NCBI RefSeq assembly: GCF_030063305.1
Contig: NZ_JASISV010000002.1
Span: 124,001 to 188,000 of the forward strand
DNA: 64,000 nucleotides
Reading direction: 5' to 3'
Origin: Salinibacterium sp. G-O1
GTDB taxonomy: Bacteria; Actinomycetota; Actinomycetes; Actinomycetales; Microbacteriaceae
Both the position numbers and the translations under genes were made by a program. The notes beneath the pieces were generated by a model, which saw only the letters and a list, made by a program, of their open reading frames with translations, did no database searches and was not told the origin of the DNA. Of this stretch, positions 54,261 to 63,893 are shown in pieces. Position 1 is the first letter of the stretch, and each line of letters starts with the position of its first letter.

Positions 54261-55574
54261 ATGATGCACACCATCGATCTGCGTGATCTCCCCACCAGCC
54301 AAGCCGATCTCGCGACGGTAGTCCCTCGCGCACTTACGGACGTCTCTGCCGCCTCGGAAGTGGCGGCACGGCTCATCGCCGACGTCCGTGAACGCGGCGA
54401 GGAGGCGCTCCTCGAGCAGGCCGAGCGCCTCGACGGTGTGCGACCCGAGCGCATCCGAATTCACGCGGATGAGGTGAACTATGCCGTGAGGTCGCTGGAT
54501 TCGCAGGTTCGCGACGCGCTGGAGACCGCGATCGGCCGGGTGCGCCAGGCGACTCAGGCGCAGGTGCCCAAGAGCACCGTCACAGAACTTGGCCCCGGCG
54601 CGCACGTGATCCAGCGCTGGCAGCCCGTGAACCGGGTGGGCCTCTACGTGCCAGGCGGAAAAGCCGTGTACCCGTCCAGCGTCGTCATGAACGTCGTTCC
54701 GGCTCAGGTTGCAGGCGTGTCCTCGGTGGCACTCGCATCCCCGCCTCAGCGCGAATTCGGCGGATCGGTGCATCCCACGATTCTCGCTGCAGCCGGCGTG
54801 CTCGGCATCGACGAGGTCTACGCGATGGGCGGTGCCGGCGCGATCGGTGCCTTCGCCTACGGAGTACCGAACTTGGGCATGGACCCGGTGGAGATCATCA
54901 CGGGGCCCGGCAACGTCTACGTCGCCGCCGCCAAGCGACTGGTGCGCGGCATGGTCGGAATCGACTCAGAGGCCGGGCCAACCGAGATCCTGATCATCGC
55001 GGATGCCACGGCCGACGCCTACCTGGTCGCCACCGACCTCATTTCGCAGGCCGAGCACGATGAGCTCGCCGCCGTTGTGCTGGTGACGGACTCCGTCGAG
55101 CTGGCAAACGCGGTGTCGCGCGAGGTCGAGTTGCTCGTGGCATCCACCAGCCACAGTGCCCGGGTCCGCACCGCCGTCGATGGAGTGCAGTCTGCCGTGG
55201 TGCTCGTCTCCGACATGGCCGCAGCGGCCGCGTTCAGCAATGCATACGGACCTGAGCACCTCGAGATCCAAACTGTCGAGCCCGGAGTCGTGCTCGACAT
55301 GATCGAGAGCGCTGGCGCGATCTTCCTCGGCGCACACTCGCCCGTCAGCCTCGGCGACTATCTGGCGGGATCAAACCACGTGCTTCCTACGGGCGGTCAG
55401 TCACGCTTCGCGTCGGGTCTCGGCGCGTACACCTTCCTGCGTCCTCAGCAGGTCATCAGCTACGATCGGGCGGCCCTCCAGCAGGTGAGCTCGCAGATTG
55501 TGGCGCTGAGTGATGCAGAAGATCTTCCCGCCCACGGTGCCGCGGTTGCCGCCCGATTCGAAGACCGGGGCTAA
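54261..55574 (+). CDS. hisD: histidinol dehydrogenase
   Basis: 437 residues from the ATG at 54261; ATG at 54255 is an alternative. TAATAT lies nine bases before 54261. YVPGGKAVYPSSVVMNVVPAQVAGV and EIITGPGNVYVAAAKRLV, DSEAGPTEILIIAD are conserved, and QAEHDELA and GPEHLEI carry metal and substrate residues. It oxidises L-histidinol to histidine in two NAD+-dependent steps. Other his genes are not in the window. nrdR follows 25 bp later. Confidence 0.96.
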   Translation: MMHTIDLRDLPTSQADLATVVPRALTDVSAASEVAARLIADVRERGEEALLEQAERLDGVRPERIRIHADEVNYAVRSLDSQVRDALETAIGRVRQATQAQVPKSTVTELGPGAHVIQRWQPVNRVGLYVPGGKAVYPSSVVMNVVPAQVAGVSSVALASPPQREFGGSVHPTILAAAGVLGIDEVYAMGGAGAIGAFAYGVPNLGMDPVEIITGPGNVYVAAAKRLVRGMVGIDSEAGPTEILIIADATADAYLVATDLISQAEHDELAAVVLVTDSVELANAVSREVELLVASTSHSARVRTAVDGVQSAVVLVSDMAAAAAFSNAYGPEHLEIQTVEPGVVLDMIESAGAIFLGAHSPVSLGDYLAGSNHVLPTGGQSRFASGLGAYTFLRPQQVISYDRAALQQVSSQIVALSDAEDLPAHGAAVAARFEDRG

Positions 55575-55599
55575 CCTCAGCCGGTAGACTCAGGACACC

Positions 55600-56076
55600 A
55601 TGTTCTGCCCATTCTGCCGGCATCCTGACAGCCGCGTCATCGACTCGAGAACGAGCGACGACGGACTTTCCATTCGTCGCCGTCGTCAGTGTCCCGAGTG
55701 CGGCCGTCGCTTCTCGACAACAGAGACTGCCTCGCTGAACGTGATCAAGCGCAATGGCGTGGTCGAGCTGTTCAGCAGGGAGAAGATCGTGTCTGGCGTG
55801 CGGAAGGCGTGCCAGGGGCGACCGGTCACCGACACTGATCTTGCCGTGTTGGCACAGCGGGTCGAAGAGAGCATCCGGGCTACCGGGGCGGCCCAGGTCG
55901 ATGCCAACGACATCGGCCTGGCAATTCTGACGCCACTCCGTGAGCTGGATGAGGTCGCCTACCTCCGATTCGCCAGCGTCTACCAAGGTTTCAACTCGCT
56001 CGAAGACTTCGAGTCGGCCATCACACAGCTGAGGGTCGACCACACCGCTGACGAGTCACAGGCCACCGCGGACTGA
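55600..56076 (+). CDS. nrdR: transcriptional repressor NrdR
   Basis: 158 residues. The zinc ribbon is formed by Cys3, Cys6, Cys31 and Cys34 (MFCPFC and CPECGRR), followed by the ATP-cone ([27 protein letters not shown]). It binds nucleotides and represses ribonucleotide reductase genes. TAGACT stands nine bases before the ATG. Binding boxes are not seen in this window, so the target lies elsewhere. Confidence 0.97.
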   Translation: MFCPFCRHPDSRVIDSRTSDDGLSIRRRRQCPECGRRFSTTETASLNVIKRNGVVELFSREKIVSGVRKACQGRPVTDTDLAVLAQRVEESIRATGAAQVDANDIGLAILTPLRELDEVAYLRFASVYQGFNSLEDFESAITQLRVDHTADESQATAD

Positions 56077-56107
56077 GCGTCCTCGCAGCCGATATCCTTG
56101 GGTCGGC

Positions 56108-57133
56108 ATGTACAGCTTTATTTTCAGGGTCTTCTTCGCGCGCATGGACCCAGAGCGCGCTCACACTCTTGCTTTCCGGGTAATCCGTCTGCTCCCGACT
56201 CTCGGGGTTGGGGCGATCGTGCGCCGATTCACGCGGCCGGACGACTCGTTGAGAGTGACAACGCTGGGGCTCCAGTTCGACTCTCCGTTCGGGGTGGCGG
56301 CGGGTTTCGACAAGGAGGGAACGGGCATCCGGGGTCTCGGTCAGCTCGGTTTCAGCCACGTCGAGGTCGGCACGATTACCGCGCGCCCACAGCCGGGAAA
56401 CGAGAAGCCGCGACTCTTCCGGCTGATCGCCGACAGAGCAGTCATCAACCGCATGGGCTTCAACAACCACGGCGCACAGGCCGCCATCGACATCATCGGC
56501 GCGGCGCGAGCACGCTCCGTCCGCCCGATCATCGGGGTGAACATCGGCAAATCCCGGGTGGTCGACGTGGATGACGCGATCAACGACTATCTCGTGAGCA
56601 CCAACGCGTTGGCGCCCCTCGCCGACTACCTCGTGGTGAACGTGAGCTCGCCGAACACGCCCGGCCTGCGTGGACTTCAAGAGCTCGAGAAGCTTCGCCC
56701 GCTCCTCACCGCAGTCAAGGCGGCAGCGGGGGAGACCCCGGTTCTCGTCAAGATCGCTCCGGACCTCACCAACGACGAAGCGACGGCTATTGCCACCCTC
56801 GCGGTGGAAGTGCTCGACGGGATCATCGCCACCAACACGACGCTGTCGCGAGAGGGCCTGACGACGGATGCCGCTACCGTCGCCGCGGCCGGGGCCGGGG
56901 GAGTCTCCGGGCCACCGGTAGCCGCACGCTCACTCGAGTTGCTGAAACTCATCAGGTCTGTGGTGCCGGCGCAGTTCTGCGTGATCTCGGTCGGGGGAGT
57001 GGAAACTGCTGCCCATGTCGCCGAACGCCTCGCGGCAGGTGCCACTCTGGTGCAGGGCTACACAGCTTTCCTGTACCGCGGCCCGCTGTGGGCGCGACAG
57101 ATCAACCGCGGCCTCGTGAAGCTCCGCGCCTAA
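56108..57133 (+). CDS. pyrD: dihydroorotate dehydrogenase (class 2, quinone-dependent)
   Basis: 341 residues. The N-terminal helices (MYSFIFRVFFARMDPERAHTLAFR) associate with membrane, as expected for class 2 enzymes that donate electrons to quinone. GFDKEGTGIRGLGQLGFSHVEVGTITARPQPGN and NVSSPNTPGLRGLQ are the FMN and active-site blocks; the catalytic Ser is in the latter. It oxidises dihydroorotate to orotate in pyrimidine synthesis. TATCCT nine bases before the ATG. Confidence 0.96.
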   Translation: MYSFIFRVFFARMDPERAHTLAFRVIRLLPTLGVGAIVRRFTRPDDSLRVTTLGLQFDSPFGVAAGFDKEGTGIRGLGQLGFSHVEVGTITARPQPGNEKPRLFRLIADRAVINRMGFNNHGAQAAIDIIGAARARSVRPIIGVNIGKSRVVDVDDAINDYLVSTNALAPLADYLVVNVSSPNTPGLRGLQELEKLRPLLTAVKAAAGETPVLVKIAPDLTNDEATAIATLAVEVLDGIIATNTTLSREGLTTDAATVAAAGAGGVSGPPVAARSLELLKLIRSVVPAQFCVISVGGVETAAHVAERLAAGATLVQGYTAFLYRGPLWARQINRGLVKLRA

Positions 57134-57145
57134 AGTTCTGCGAGG

Positions 57146-57727
57146 TCAGGCGGGGAACTGTCCGCGCTTGACCTGTGGCTTCGGCAGCCTCATCACGCGA
57201 AGCTGGAGCGCACGCATCGCGGCGTACCAGCGCACCTTCTCAACGCGGTCGGCTCCGAATTTGGCGGCCAGCTTGCGCTTGAGGATGAAACCGAGAATCA
57301 CCACGTCGATGATCGCAACGAGGAAGAACGCCCAGAGCGCCACGATGCCGATGGACTGCACCTCGGGCTGCGGGAAGAACGTGAGGATGATGACCGCGAA
57401 CATCAGCGGGATGAGCAGTTCGCCGACGCTGAACCGCGCATCGACGTAGTCGCGCACGTAGCGCTTCTGCGGTCCGCGGTCGCGCATGGGGAGGTACTTC
57501 TCTTCGCCGGCAGCCATGCCGATGCGGGCGCGCTCACGCTCGATCTGCATTTGGCTGCGTGCGGCCTTGCGTGCGGCTGTGCGGTCGCTCGACACCAGGG
57601 GTTGCTTGCGCGCAAGCTCCTTCTCACGGCGGGTCGGGGTCGCGTGACCCTTGCCAATCGTGACGCTGTCCTGATTGAGTTCGTAGCCTGCCTTGCTGGC
57701 TGCGTCGCTCTCTGATGTCTTGCCCAC
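57146..57727 (-). CDS. DUF3043 family membrane protein
   Basis: 193 residues from a GTG, with GAGGAA before it. The basic N-terminus (RREKELARKQPL) and RDYVDARFSVGELLIPLMFAVIIL, with two membrane helices around residues 108-125 and 130-150, define the DUF3043 family, common in actinobacteria and of unknown function. It lies head to head with the M20 peptidase gene, 38 bp apart, and converges on pyrD. Confidence 0.88.
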   Translation of the reverse strand: MGKTSESDAASKAGYELNQDSVTIGKGHATPTRREKELARKQPLVSSDRTAARKAARSQMQIERERARIGMAAGEEKYLPMRDRGPQKRYVRDYVDARFSVGELLIPLMFAVIILTFFPQPEVQSIGIVALWAFFLVAIIDVVILGFILKRKLAAKFGADRVEKVRWYAAMRALQLRVMRLPKPQVKRGQFPA

Positions 57728-57752
57728 GGGGTTCCTCGCCTCTGTTGAGCTT

Positions 57753-57758
57753 TAAGAT
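57753..57758 (+). promoter_or_regulatory. putative -10 box of the M20 peptidase gene (leaderless)
   Basis: TAAGAT, seven bases before the ATG at 57766. Confidence 0.45.
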
Positions 57759-57765
57759 TACTCGC

Positions 57766-59163
57766 ATGACTGAAATGCTGCAGCCGCACCCCCTTCTCGC
57801 TGACCTGACGAAGGCGGTGCGAGGCGGGATGCCCGTCGCCATCGCCGAACTCGGCTCCCTCGTGCGCATTCCCTCCGTGTCCTGGGACGGATTCGATGCC
57901 GAAAACGTTGCCAAAAGCGCCGCTGCCGTGAAGGTGTTGCTCGACGGACTCAACGTGTTCGACTCGGTGGAGATCTCGACGGCGCCGATCGATGAGACCC
58001 GCACCGGGCATCCGGCCCTGCTGGCAACCAGGAAGGCGAAGAACGGCAAGCCAACGATCCTGCTGTACGCGCACCACGATGTGCAGCCTCCCGGAAACCC
58101 CGAAGACTGGATCTCGCACCCGTTTGAACCCACGGTGCGCGGCGACCGTCTCTACGGTCGAGGCGCCGCCGACGACAAGGCCGGCGTCATGGCGCACATC
58201 GCCGCGATTCGCGCCTTTGTCGAGACCGTGGGCAGCGACTTCGATCTCGGCCTCGTGGCGTTCTTCGAGGGGGAGGAGGAGTTCGGCTCCCGATCCTTCG
58301 AAAACTTCGTCGTGCAGCACCGCGAGCAGCTCGCCGCTGATGTGATCGTCGTCGCTGACTCCGACAACTGGGATACCGAGACCCCGGCCCTGACGGTGGG
58401 GCTCCGCGGAAACGTGACGTTCAAGCTGAAGATCTCGACCCTCGACCACGCCTCACACTCCGGCATGTTCGGTGGAGCCGCTCCCGACGCCATGCTTGCG
58501 GCCATCAAGCTTCTCGCGACACTTCACGCCGACGACGGCTCCGTGGCGGTTGCCGGGATGACGAGCCGCGAATCAGACACGCCCGAGTATTCGGAAGAGA
58601 AGCTGGCCGAGGAGGCCGCACTGCTGGACGGCGTTTCCCCGATCGGTCACGGTCCGGTGCTCTCGCGCCTGTGGGACCAGCCGGCCATCACCATCACCGG
58701 AATCGACGCCCCGACCGTGGTGAATGCATCAAACACGCTCTCCCCATCGGTCACGGTGAAACTGAGTGCGAGGGTGGCGCCGGGGCAGACCGCCGCGGAC
58801 GCCTACGTTGCCCTCGAATCCCATCTGACGGCCCACGCGCCGTTCGGTGCGCATATCGAAATTTCGGATGTGGATCGCGGCGACCCGTTCCTCGTCGACA
58901 CCAGCGGCTGGGCCGTGGCCGAAGCCAAAGACGCCATGCACCAGGCCTGGGGAGTGGAGCCACTGGAGACCGGCATCGGTGGTTCGATCCCGTTCATCTC
59001 CACACTCGTCGAGAACTTCCCGAGCGCTCAGATTCTCGTGACGGGCGTGGAAGATCCGGATTCGCGCGCTCACAGCCCGAACGAATCGCTTCATCTCGGC
59101 GTATTCCAGCGTGCAATTCTCACCGAGGCTGTGTTGCTGGCGAAGCTCGAAAAGCGAGCGTAG
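57766..59163 (+). CDS. M20 family dipeptidase
   Basis: 465 residues from the ATG at 57766. LLYAHHDVQPPGNPEDW carries the first metal-binding His and the Asp, GRGAADDKAGVMAHI the bridging Asp, and FEGEEEFGSRSF the catalytic Glu pair. This is the M20 metallopeptidase fold; the homologues cleave dipeptides or other small amides, and may act in mycothiol or peptide breakdown. The stop codon TAG is part of the -10 box of the next gene. Confidence 0.92.
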   Translation: MTEMLQPHPLLADLTKAVRGGMPVAIAELGSLVRIPSVSWDGFDAENVAKSAAAVKVLLDGLNVFDSVEISTAPIDETRTGHPALLATRKAKNGKPTILLYAHHDVQPPGNPEDWISHPFEPTVRGDRLYGRGAADDKAGVMAHIAAIRAFVETVGSDFDLGLVAFFEGEEEFGSRSFENFVVQHREQLAADVIVVADSDNWDTETPALTVGLRGNVTFKLKISTLDHASHSGMFGGAAPDAMLAAIKLLATLHADDGSVAVAGMTSRESDTPEYSEEKLAEEAALLDGVSPIGHGPVLSRLWDQPAITITGIDAPTVVNASNTLSPSVTVKLSARVAPGQTAADAYVALESHLTAHAPFGAHIEISDVDRGDPFLVDTSGWAVAEAKDAMHQAWGVEPLETGIGGSIPFISTLVENFPSAQILVTGVEDPDSRAHSPNESLHLGVFQRAILTEAVLLAKLEKRA

Positions 59164-59166
59164 AAT
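59161..59166 (+). promoter_or_regulatory. putative -10 box of the IscA-like gene (leaderless)
   Basis: TAGAAT, whose first three bases are the stop codon of the M20 gene, followed by TGACGG and the ATG at 59173. Confidence 0.55.
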
Positions 59167-59172
59167 TGACGG

Positions 59173-59556
59173 ATGACTGACACCGCCACCAGCACCGAAC
59201 CCACGACCGAGGCCACCACCCCCGCGGCGCACGGCGTTGGGCTTACCGATGCTGCCGCTGGCAAAGTCAGGAGCCTGATGACACAGGAGGGTCGCGACGA
59301 CCTGCGCCTGCGTCTTGCTGTGCAGCCCGGAGGCTGTTCAGGACTCATCTACCAGCTCTATTTCGACGAGCGCAGCCTCGACGGCGATGCTGTCGTCGAC
59401 TTCGGCGAAGGAGTCGAGGTTGTTCTCGACAAGATGAGCGTTCCCTACCTTGACGGCGCGACCATCGACTTCGAAGACACCATCCAGAAGCAGGGCTTCA
59501 CCATCGACAACCCGAACGCCGAGGGCAGCTGCGCATGTGGAGACAGCTTCCACTAA
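59173..59556 (+). CDS. IscA/ErpA-type iron-sulfur cluster protein
   Basis: 127 residues. The HesB/IscA fold begins after an N-terminal Thr/Ala-rich extension. Conserved cysteines are Cys55 in GGCSGL, and Cys120 and Cys122 in SCACG, the three ligands of the A-type carrier. It delivers Fe-S clusters to target proteins. It is placed before ctaC, so a link to respiratory Fe-S or heme proteins is plausible. A strong terminator follows, so it is not cotranscribed with ctaC. Confidence 0.93.
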   Translation: MTDTATSTEPTTEATTPAAHGVGLTDAAAGKVRSLMTQEGRDDLRLRLAVQPGGCSGLIYQLYFDERSLDGDAVVDFGEGVEVVLDKMSVPYLDGATIDFEDTIQKQGFTIDNPNAEGSCACGDSFH

Positions 59557-59575
59557 CAGCACCCTTTTTCGACGA

Positions 59576-59601
59576 AACGCGCCAGCGATGGCGCGTTTTT
59601 T
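59576..59601 (+). terminator. rho-independent terminator with GNRA loop
   Basis: AACGCGCCA pairs with TGGCGCGTT around a GCGA tetraloop, followed by Ts. It ends the IscA transcript. Confidence 0.9.
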
Positions 59602-59648
59602 CGTTCTCCGAGCCCGGCGAGGTGACGGGCTGGGCGTCGCTCGGGTTA

Positions 59649-59654
59649 TAGACT
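59649..59654 (+). promoter_or_regulatory. putative -10 box of the ctaCDF operon
   Basis: TAGACT after TTA, 38 bases upstream of the ctaC start, which has GAGAGG as its ribosome site. The -35 is not clear. Confidence 0.4.
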
Positions 59655-59692
59655 GGCCATGAATCTTGTCCGTGTTTTTCGAGAGGTAACTG

Positions 59693-60550
59693 GTGCGCCC
59701 CAACCGCCGTCTACGATGGATTGCCATTCCGCTTGGCGTCATCGTCACGATCGCCCTGGCTGGCTGCACGCCGGAACAGCTTCAAGGCTGGCTCCCCGGT
59801 AGCGGCGAGACAACAAACCACACATCATCGATCGTCGGACTGTGGGTGACGTCCTGGATCGTGCTGCTGATAGTCGGAATCATCACCTGGGCGCTCATTA
59901 TCTGGACCGCGGTCGTCTATCGCCGCCGGAAGGGCCAGACCGGACTCCCGGTTCAGCTGCGGTACAACCTTCCGATCGAGATCTTCTACACGATCGTCCC
60001 GCTTTTCCTGGTTCTCGGTTTCTTCGCATTCACCGCGCGGGACCAGGCGCAGATCGAGGAGCCGACCCAAAACCCCGACGTTCAGATCGAGGTCATCGGC
60101 AAGCGCTGGGCGTGGGACTTCAACTACGTCACCGACGATGCGTACAGCGCAGGTGTGCAGGCCGACTTCAACGCGAACGGCAGCATCAACACCGACAACC
60201 TTCCGGTGCTGTACCTCCCCGTCGACAAGACGATCGAGATCAAGATCGAATCGCGCGACGTGATCCATTCATTCTGGGTAGTGGACTTCCTGTACAAGAA
60301 GGACATGATCCCCGGCAAGAGCAACTACATGTATTTCACCCCTACTGAGGTGGGTACCTTCCAGGGCAAGTGCGCCGAGCTGTGCGGCGAGTACCACTCG
60401 CTGATGCTCTTTACCGTCGAGGTTGTCTCCGAGGCCGACTATGAGGCGTACATCGCCGAACAGAAGGCTCTTGGCTTCGACGGCCAGATCGGTGTCGACT
60501 ACAACGTGAACCAGAACCTGCCCGGCAACGGCAGCACCGACGAGGAATAG
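59693..60550 (+). CDS. ctaC: cytochrome c oxidase subunit II
   Basis: 285 residues from a GTG, with GAGAGG upstream. ALAGC at 21-25 is a lipobox, so it is probably lipidated at Cys25. Two membrane helices (about 48-75 and 93-113) are followed by the cupredoxin domain. The CuA ligands are His192 in VIHSF, and Cys227, Glu229, Cys231, His235 and Met238 in [12 protein letters not shown]. It passes electrons to subunit I. The ctaD ATG is two bases after its stop. Confidence 0.97.
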   Translation: MRPNRRLRWIAIPLGVIVTIALAGCTPEQLQGWLPGSGETTNHTSSIVGLWVTSWIVLLIVGIITWALIIWTAVVYRRRKGQTGLPVQLRYNLPIEIFYTIVPLFLVLGFFAFTARDQAQIEEPTQNPDVQIEVIGKRWAWDFNYVTDDAYSAGVQADFNANGSINTDNLPVLYLPVDKTIEIKIESRDVIHSFWVVDFLYKKDMIPGKSNYMYFTPTEVGTFQGKCAELCGEYHSLMLFTVEVVSEADYEAYIAEQKALGFDGQIGVDYNVNQNLPGNGSTDEE

Positions 60551-60552
60551 CG

Positions 60553-62307
60553 ATGACTACAACAGTCGAGCGACCAGCCACCGTAGGTGGCTCGTCGACC
60601 TCAAGCCCGTTCGGCGGATCGAAGGTCGAACGCAAGGGCAACGTCCTGGTCAACTGGATCACCTCCACTGACCACAAGACGATCGGGTACCTGTACCTGA
60701 TCACGTCGTTCATCTACTTCCTCCTGGGAGGAGTGATGGCGCTGGTCATCCGGGCGCAGCTGTTCGCGCCCGGCCTGTCGATCGTCGCCACCGGAGAGCA
60801 GTACAACCAGCTGTTCACCATGCACGGCACGATCATGCTGCTCATGTTCGCGACGCCGCTGTTCGCCGGCTTCGCAAACGTTCTGATGCCGCTTCAGATC
60901 GGGGCGCCCGACGTTGCGTTCCCGCGGCTGAATGCGTTCGCATACTGGCTGTACAGCTTCGGTTCGCTTATCGCCGTCGCAGGTTTCCTCACCCCACAGG
61001 GCGCGGCATCCTTCGGTTGGTTCGCCTACGCTCCGCTGTCGAGCACCACCTTCTCACCAGGCTTCGGTGGCAACCTGTGGGTGTTCGGTCTCGCGCTCAG
61101 CGGGTTCGGAACGATCCTCGGTGCCGTGAACTTCATCACCACGATCATCACCATGCGCGCGCCAGGAATGACGATGTTCCGCATGCCGATCTTCACCTGG
61201 AACACCCTCGTCACGTCGCTGCTCGTGATCATGGCGTTCCCGGTCCTCGCCGCCGCCCTGTTCGCCCTCGGGGCAGACAGAGTGGTCGGGGCACACATCT
61301 ACGACCCGGCCAACGGTGGCGTCATCCTGTGGCAGCACCTGTTCTGGTTCTTCGGGCACCCTGAGGTCTACATCATCGCGCTGCCGTTCTTCGGCATCGT
61401 TTCGGAGATCTTCCCGGTGTTCGCCCGCAAGCCGATCTTCGGCTACCGCACACTGATCTACGCGACAATTGCCATCGCCGCACTGTCGATCACGGTGTGG
61501 GCTCACCACATGTACGTCACCGGGTCGGTTCTGCTGCCGTTCTTCTCCCTGATGACAATGCTGATCGCAGTGCCGACCGGTGTGAAGATCTTCAACTGGA
61601 TCGGCACCATGTGGCGCGGTTCCGTCACCTTCGAGACGCCGATGCTCTGGGCGATCGGGTTCCTGATCACCTTCACCTTCGGTGGACTGACCGGTGTCAT
61701 CCTCGCAAGCCCCCCGCTCGACTTCCACGTTTCTGACACCTACTTTGTGGTCGCTCACTTCCACTACGTGGTGTTCGGCACCGTCGTGTTCGCCATGTTC
61801 GCCGGCTTCTACTTCTGGTGGCCGAAGTGGACGGGCAAGATGCTCAACGAGCGTCTCGGCAAGATCCACTTCTGGTTGTTGTTCATCGGGTTCCACACGA
61901 CGTTCCTCATCCAGCACTGGATCGGCGTCATGGCGCTGCCGCGTCGCTACCGCACCTACCTCGAGTCCGACGGTGTGACCTGGATGAACCAGGTCTCGAC
62001 CGTGGGAGCGGCCATCCTGGCCGTTTCGATGCTGCCTTTCCTGTACAACGTCTACATCACCGCGCGCAAGTCGCCCAAGGTGACCGTCAACGACCCGTGG
62101 GGCTACGGCCGCTCGCTGGAGTGGGCGACAAGCTGCCCGCCCCCGCGCCACAACTTCACCTCCATTCCCCGTATTCGTTCCGAGGCTCCCGCCTTCGACC
62201 TGAATCACCCTGAAGCTGGGATCCCGGTCGGGATCGGCGGAGTGGGACCGTTGAAAGACGCTCCTGATGCGCCGGTGTACGACCTCGGCGACGAGAAAGT
62301 CAAATAA
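60553..62307 (+). CDS. ctaD: cytochrome c oxidase subunit I
   Basis: 584 residues, twelve membrane helices. [31 protein letters not shown] has the heme a ligand His, [25 protein letters not shown] holds CuB ligands and the Tyr cross-link, and [17 protein letters not shown] has the heme a3 and heme a ligands. It reduces O2 to water and pumps protons. It has the usual C-terminal extension of actinobacterial CtaD. Confidence 0.98.
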   Translation: MTTTVERPATVGGSSTSSPFGGSKVERKGNVLVNWITSTDHKTIGYLYLITSFIYFLLGGVMALVIRAQLFAPGLSIVATGEQYNQLFTMHGTIMLLMFATPLFAGFANVLMPLQIGAPDVAFPRLNAFAYWLYSFGSLIAVAGFLTPQGAASFGWFAYAPLSSTTFSPGFGGNLWVFGLALSGFGTILGAVNFITTIITMRAPGMTMFRMPIFTWNTLVTSLLVIMAFPVLAAALFALGADRVVGAHIYDPANGGVILWQHLFWFFGHPEVYIIALPFFGIVSEIFPVFARKPIFGYRTLIYATIAIAALSITVWAHHMYVTGSVLLPFFSLMTMLIAVPTGVKIFNWIGTMWRGSVTFETPMLWAIGFLITFTFGGLTGVILASPPLDFHVSDTYFVVAHFHYVVFGTVVFAMFAGFYFWWPKWTGKMLNERLGKIHFWLLFIGFHTTFLIQHWIGVMALPRRYRTYLESDGVTWMNQVSTVGAAILAVSMLPFLYNVYITARKSPKVTVNDPWGYGRSLEWATSCPPPRHNFTSIPRIRSEAPAFDLNHPEAGIPVGIGGVGPLKDAPDAPVYDLGDEKVK

Positions 62308-62309
62308 GC

Positions 62310-62750
62310 ATGGGAACCAACGCACGCCTCTTCTGGGTATTGGCAGGATTCTTCTTCCTCGCCGACGCCATCTACATCGTCTGGTCGCTTCTCGTCTCGA
62401 CGAGCCCTGCGGCCCAGACCGCCCCGACAATCGAGTGGGTGGGCACGGTCGCCATTGGGCTGACCGGTGCGCTCTCCGCGCTGATTGCTTTCTATCTCGG
62501 TCGCATCCATAAGGCACAGGGGGGCGAGCTTCCCGAAGACCGCCTCGACGCAAACATCGATGACGGCGACGCCGAGCAGGGCTTCTTCAGCCCCTGGAGC
62601 TGGTGGCCGATCGTTTTGGCTACCAGTGCCGCGCTGACCTTCCTTGGTCTTGCGATCGGACCGTGGATCGCCTTCATCGGGGTTGCGATCTTCCTGATCA
62701 GCATCGTGGGGTGGATTTTTGAGTACTACCGCGGATACTTCGCCCGCTAG
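62310..62750 (+). CDS. ctaF: cytochrome c oxidase subunit IV (CtaF)
   Basis: 146 residues with four membrane helices (about 5-24, 38-58, 87-106 and 112-134). The start TNARLFWVLAGFFFLADAIYIVWS and the loop ending LPEDRLDANIDDGDAEQGFFSPWSWWP are typical of the actinobacterial CtaF. It stabilises the oxidase. The ATG is two bases after the ctaD stop. The GNAT gene overlaps its end by 32 bases. Confidence 0.95.
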   Translation: MGTNARLFWVLAGFFFLADAIYIVWSLLVSTSPAAQTAPTIEWVGTVAIGLTGALSALIAFYLGRIHKAQGGELPEDRLDANIDDGDAEQGFFSPWSWWPIVLATSAALTFLGLAIGPWIAFIGVAIFLISIVGWIFEYYRGYFAR

Positions 62751-63180
62751 CACCTTCAGTCTCCGACCGGCGGTCGAAGCTGACTACTTACGCGTCTTTG
62801 CCCTCTTGCAGCAGCTCGAGGGGTATTCGCCCGAGCAGGAAGCATTCGACAAGAACTTCGCACTGCTGCTGCACGACGAGGCGACCACGCTTCTGCTTGT
62901 CAGCACAGATTCTGAGGGCTCGGTTGTGGGTTACGCCCTGACGACGATCACACCCCTGTTGCACGTCAACGGGAGTTCTGCCCAGCTGCAGGAACTTGCA
63001 GTGGATGTCGCCCGCCAGGGCGAAGGTATCGGTACCGCCCTGGTCGAAGAAGTCGAACGACTGTGTCGCGAGCGTGAGGTGCGGCAGCTGACGGTGCCGA
63101 GCCGCCGCTCAGCGGACTTCTACGAGCGGATCGGTTACCGCTCCACCGCCGACTTCCTCAAGCGCACACTCGACGACTGA
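62719..63180 (+). CDS. GNAT family N-acetyltransferase
   Basis: 153 residues from a TTG at 62719, the only in-frame start before the domain. LRPAVEADYLRVFALLQQLEGYSPEQ is the first GNAT block; LQELAVDVARQGEGIGTALVEEVERLCRERE holds the acetyl-CoA binding Q/RxxGxG/A region (RQGEGIG), and ADFYERIGYRST is the last. The acceptor is not known. It overlaps ctaF by 32 bases and is probably in the same transcript. Codon use is like its neighbours. Confidence 0.85.
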   Translation: MSTTADTSPASTFSLRPAVEADYLRVFALLQQLEGYSPEQEAFDKNFALLLHDEATTLLLVSTDSEGSVVGYALTTITPLLHVNGSSAQLQELAVDVARQGEGIGTALVEEVERLCREREVRQLTVPSRRSADFYERIGYRSTADFLKRTLDD

Positions 63181-63185
63181 GGCCC

Positions 63186-63824
63186 CTAGCGCGACGTTCT
63201 GCCCAAGAATGTCGGCGCTCCCGGGCCGGCAAACTCAGCCGCGGGCACGGGTCGTCCGGAAACCGCGAGCAAGAGCGCGATCGCGGTGGAGCGGACCTCA
63301 GGCCCGCTGCCGTGCTCACATCCGGCATCGGTAGCGACCAGGCGTAAACCCTGGGCGCGTTCCTTTCCACCGCCCATCGTGACGCCGGTGCGGACCTGAT
63401 AGGAAAGAGCGGACGCAACATGCTCAGGCGGGTAGTCGCGGCCGATTCCGAGCGGGCGACGGATGTCTTCGCCGTGCACGAATGCCTCCACCAGCCGCGT
63501 GGCCAATGCAGCCGGTGGGGAGGAGGTGTGCAGTAGCACCCTCCTGAACTCGGAGAGAGTTTCGCGAGGGTCGGATCTCTTCTCCCGAGCCACACCCTCC
63601 GCGTTGTCGCGATCGAAGTCGAACCTGGCGGAAAACATCCGCTTGATGAAGCCCAGACGGGTTGTTTTCGCAGTGTCGACAAGATGCGCCACAACGTCAT
63701 GAACATCCCAGTCAGGGCACAGCGACTGGGTGGCCCACTGCGCGGATTCAAGGGACGACATGTCGTCGATCAGCGCTTCACGCTCGATGTGGACCGCGGC
63801 CCAGGTTGGATCAGGGTGAGTCAT
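63186..63824 (-). CDS. maleylpyruvate isomerase/mycothiol-dependent enzyme family protein (DinB-like)
   Basis: 212 residues. WAAVHIEREALIDDMSSLESAQWATQSLCPDWDVHDVVAHLVDTAK carries the characteristic metal-binding His and the W-x-SLCP-W motif of the TIGR03083/85-like DinB-fold proteins; the later FVHGEDIRRPL is the second conserved block. Such proteins use mycothiol as a cofactor in actinobacteria; the substrate is unknown. It converges on the GNAT gene, six bases apart. Confidence 0.85.
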   Translation of the reverse strand: MTHPDPTWAAVHIEREALIDDMSSLESAQWATQSLCPDWDVHDVVAHLVDTAKTTRLGFIKRMFSARFDFDRDNAEGVAREKRSDPRETLSEFRRVLLHTSSPPAALATRLVEAFVHGEDIRRPLGIGRDYPPEHVASALSYQVRTGVTMGGGKERAQGLRLVATDAGCEHGSGPEVRSTAIALLLAVSGRPVPAAEFAGPGAPTFLGRTSR

Positions 63825-63845
63825 AGCTTCATCTTCCCGGGAAAT

Positions 63846-63883
63846 GATGAACGCCGCCGACCCGTGGGTCAGCGGCGTTCATC
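63846..63883 (-). terminator. hairpin downstream of the right-edge gene
   Basis: GATGAACGCCGC and GCGGCGTTCATC pair, continuing through GACCC/GGGTC with one mismatch, 18 pairs in all. It lies 11 bp after the stop of the gene at the right edge on the minus strand. There is no T-run. Confidence 0.65.
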
Positions 63884-63893
63884 GTGAATCGGA

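Noticed and set aside
61054-62553. 499-codon minus-strand frame over ctaD and ctaF
   Set aside because: Very Arg/His/Gln-rich and hydrophilic; it mirrors membrane protein genes on the plus strand.
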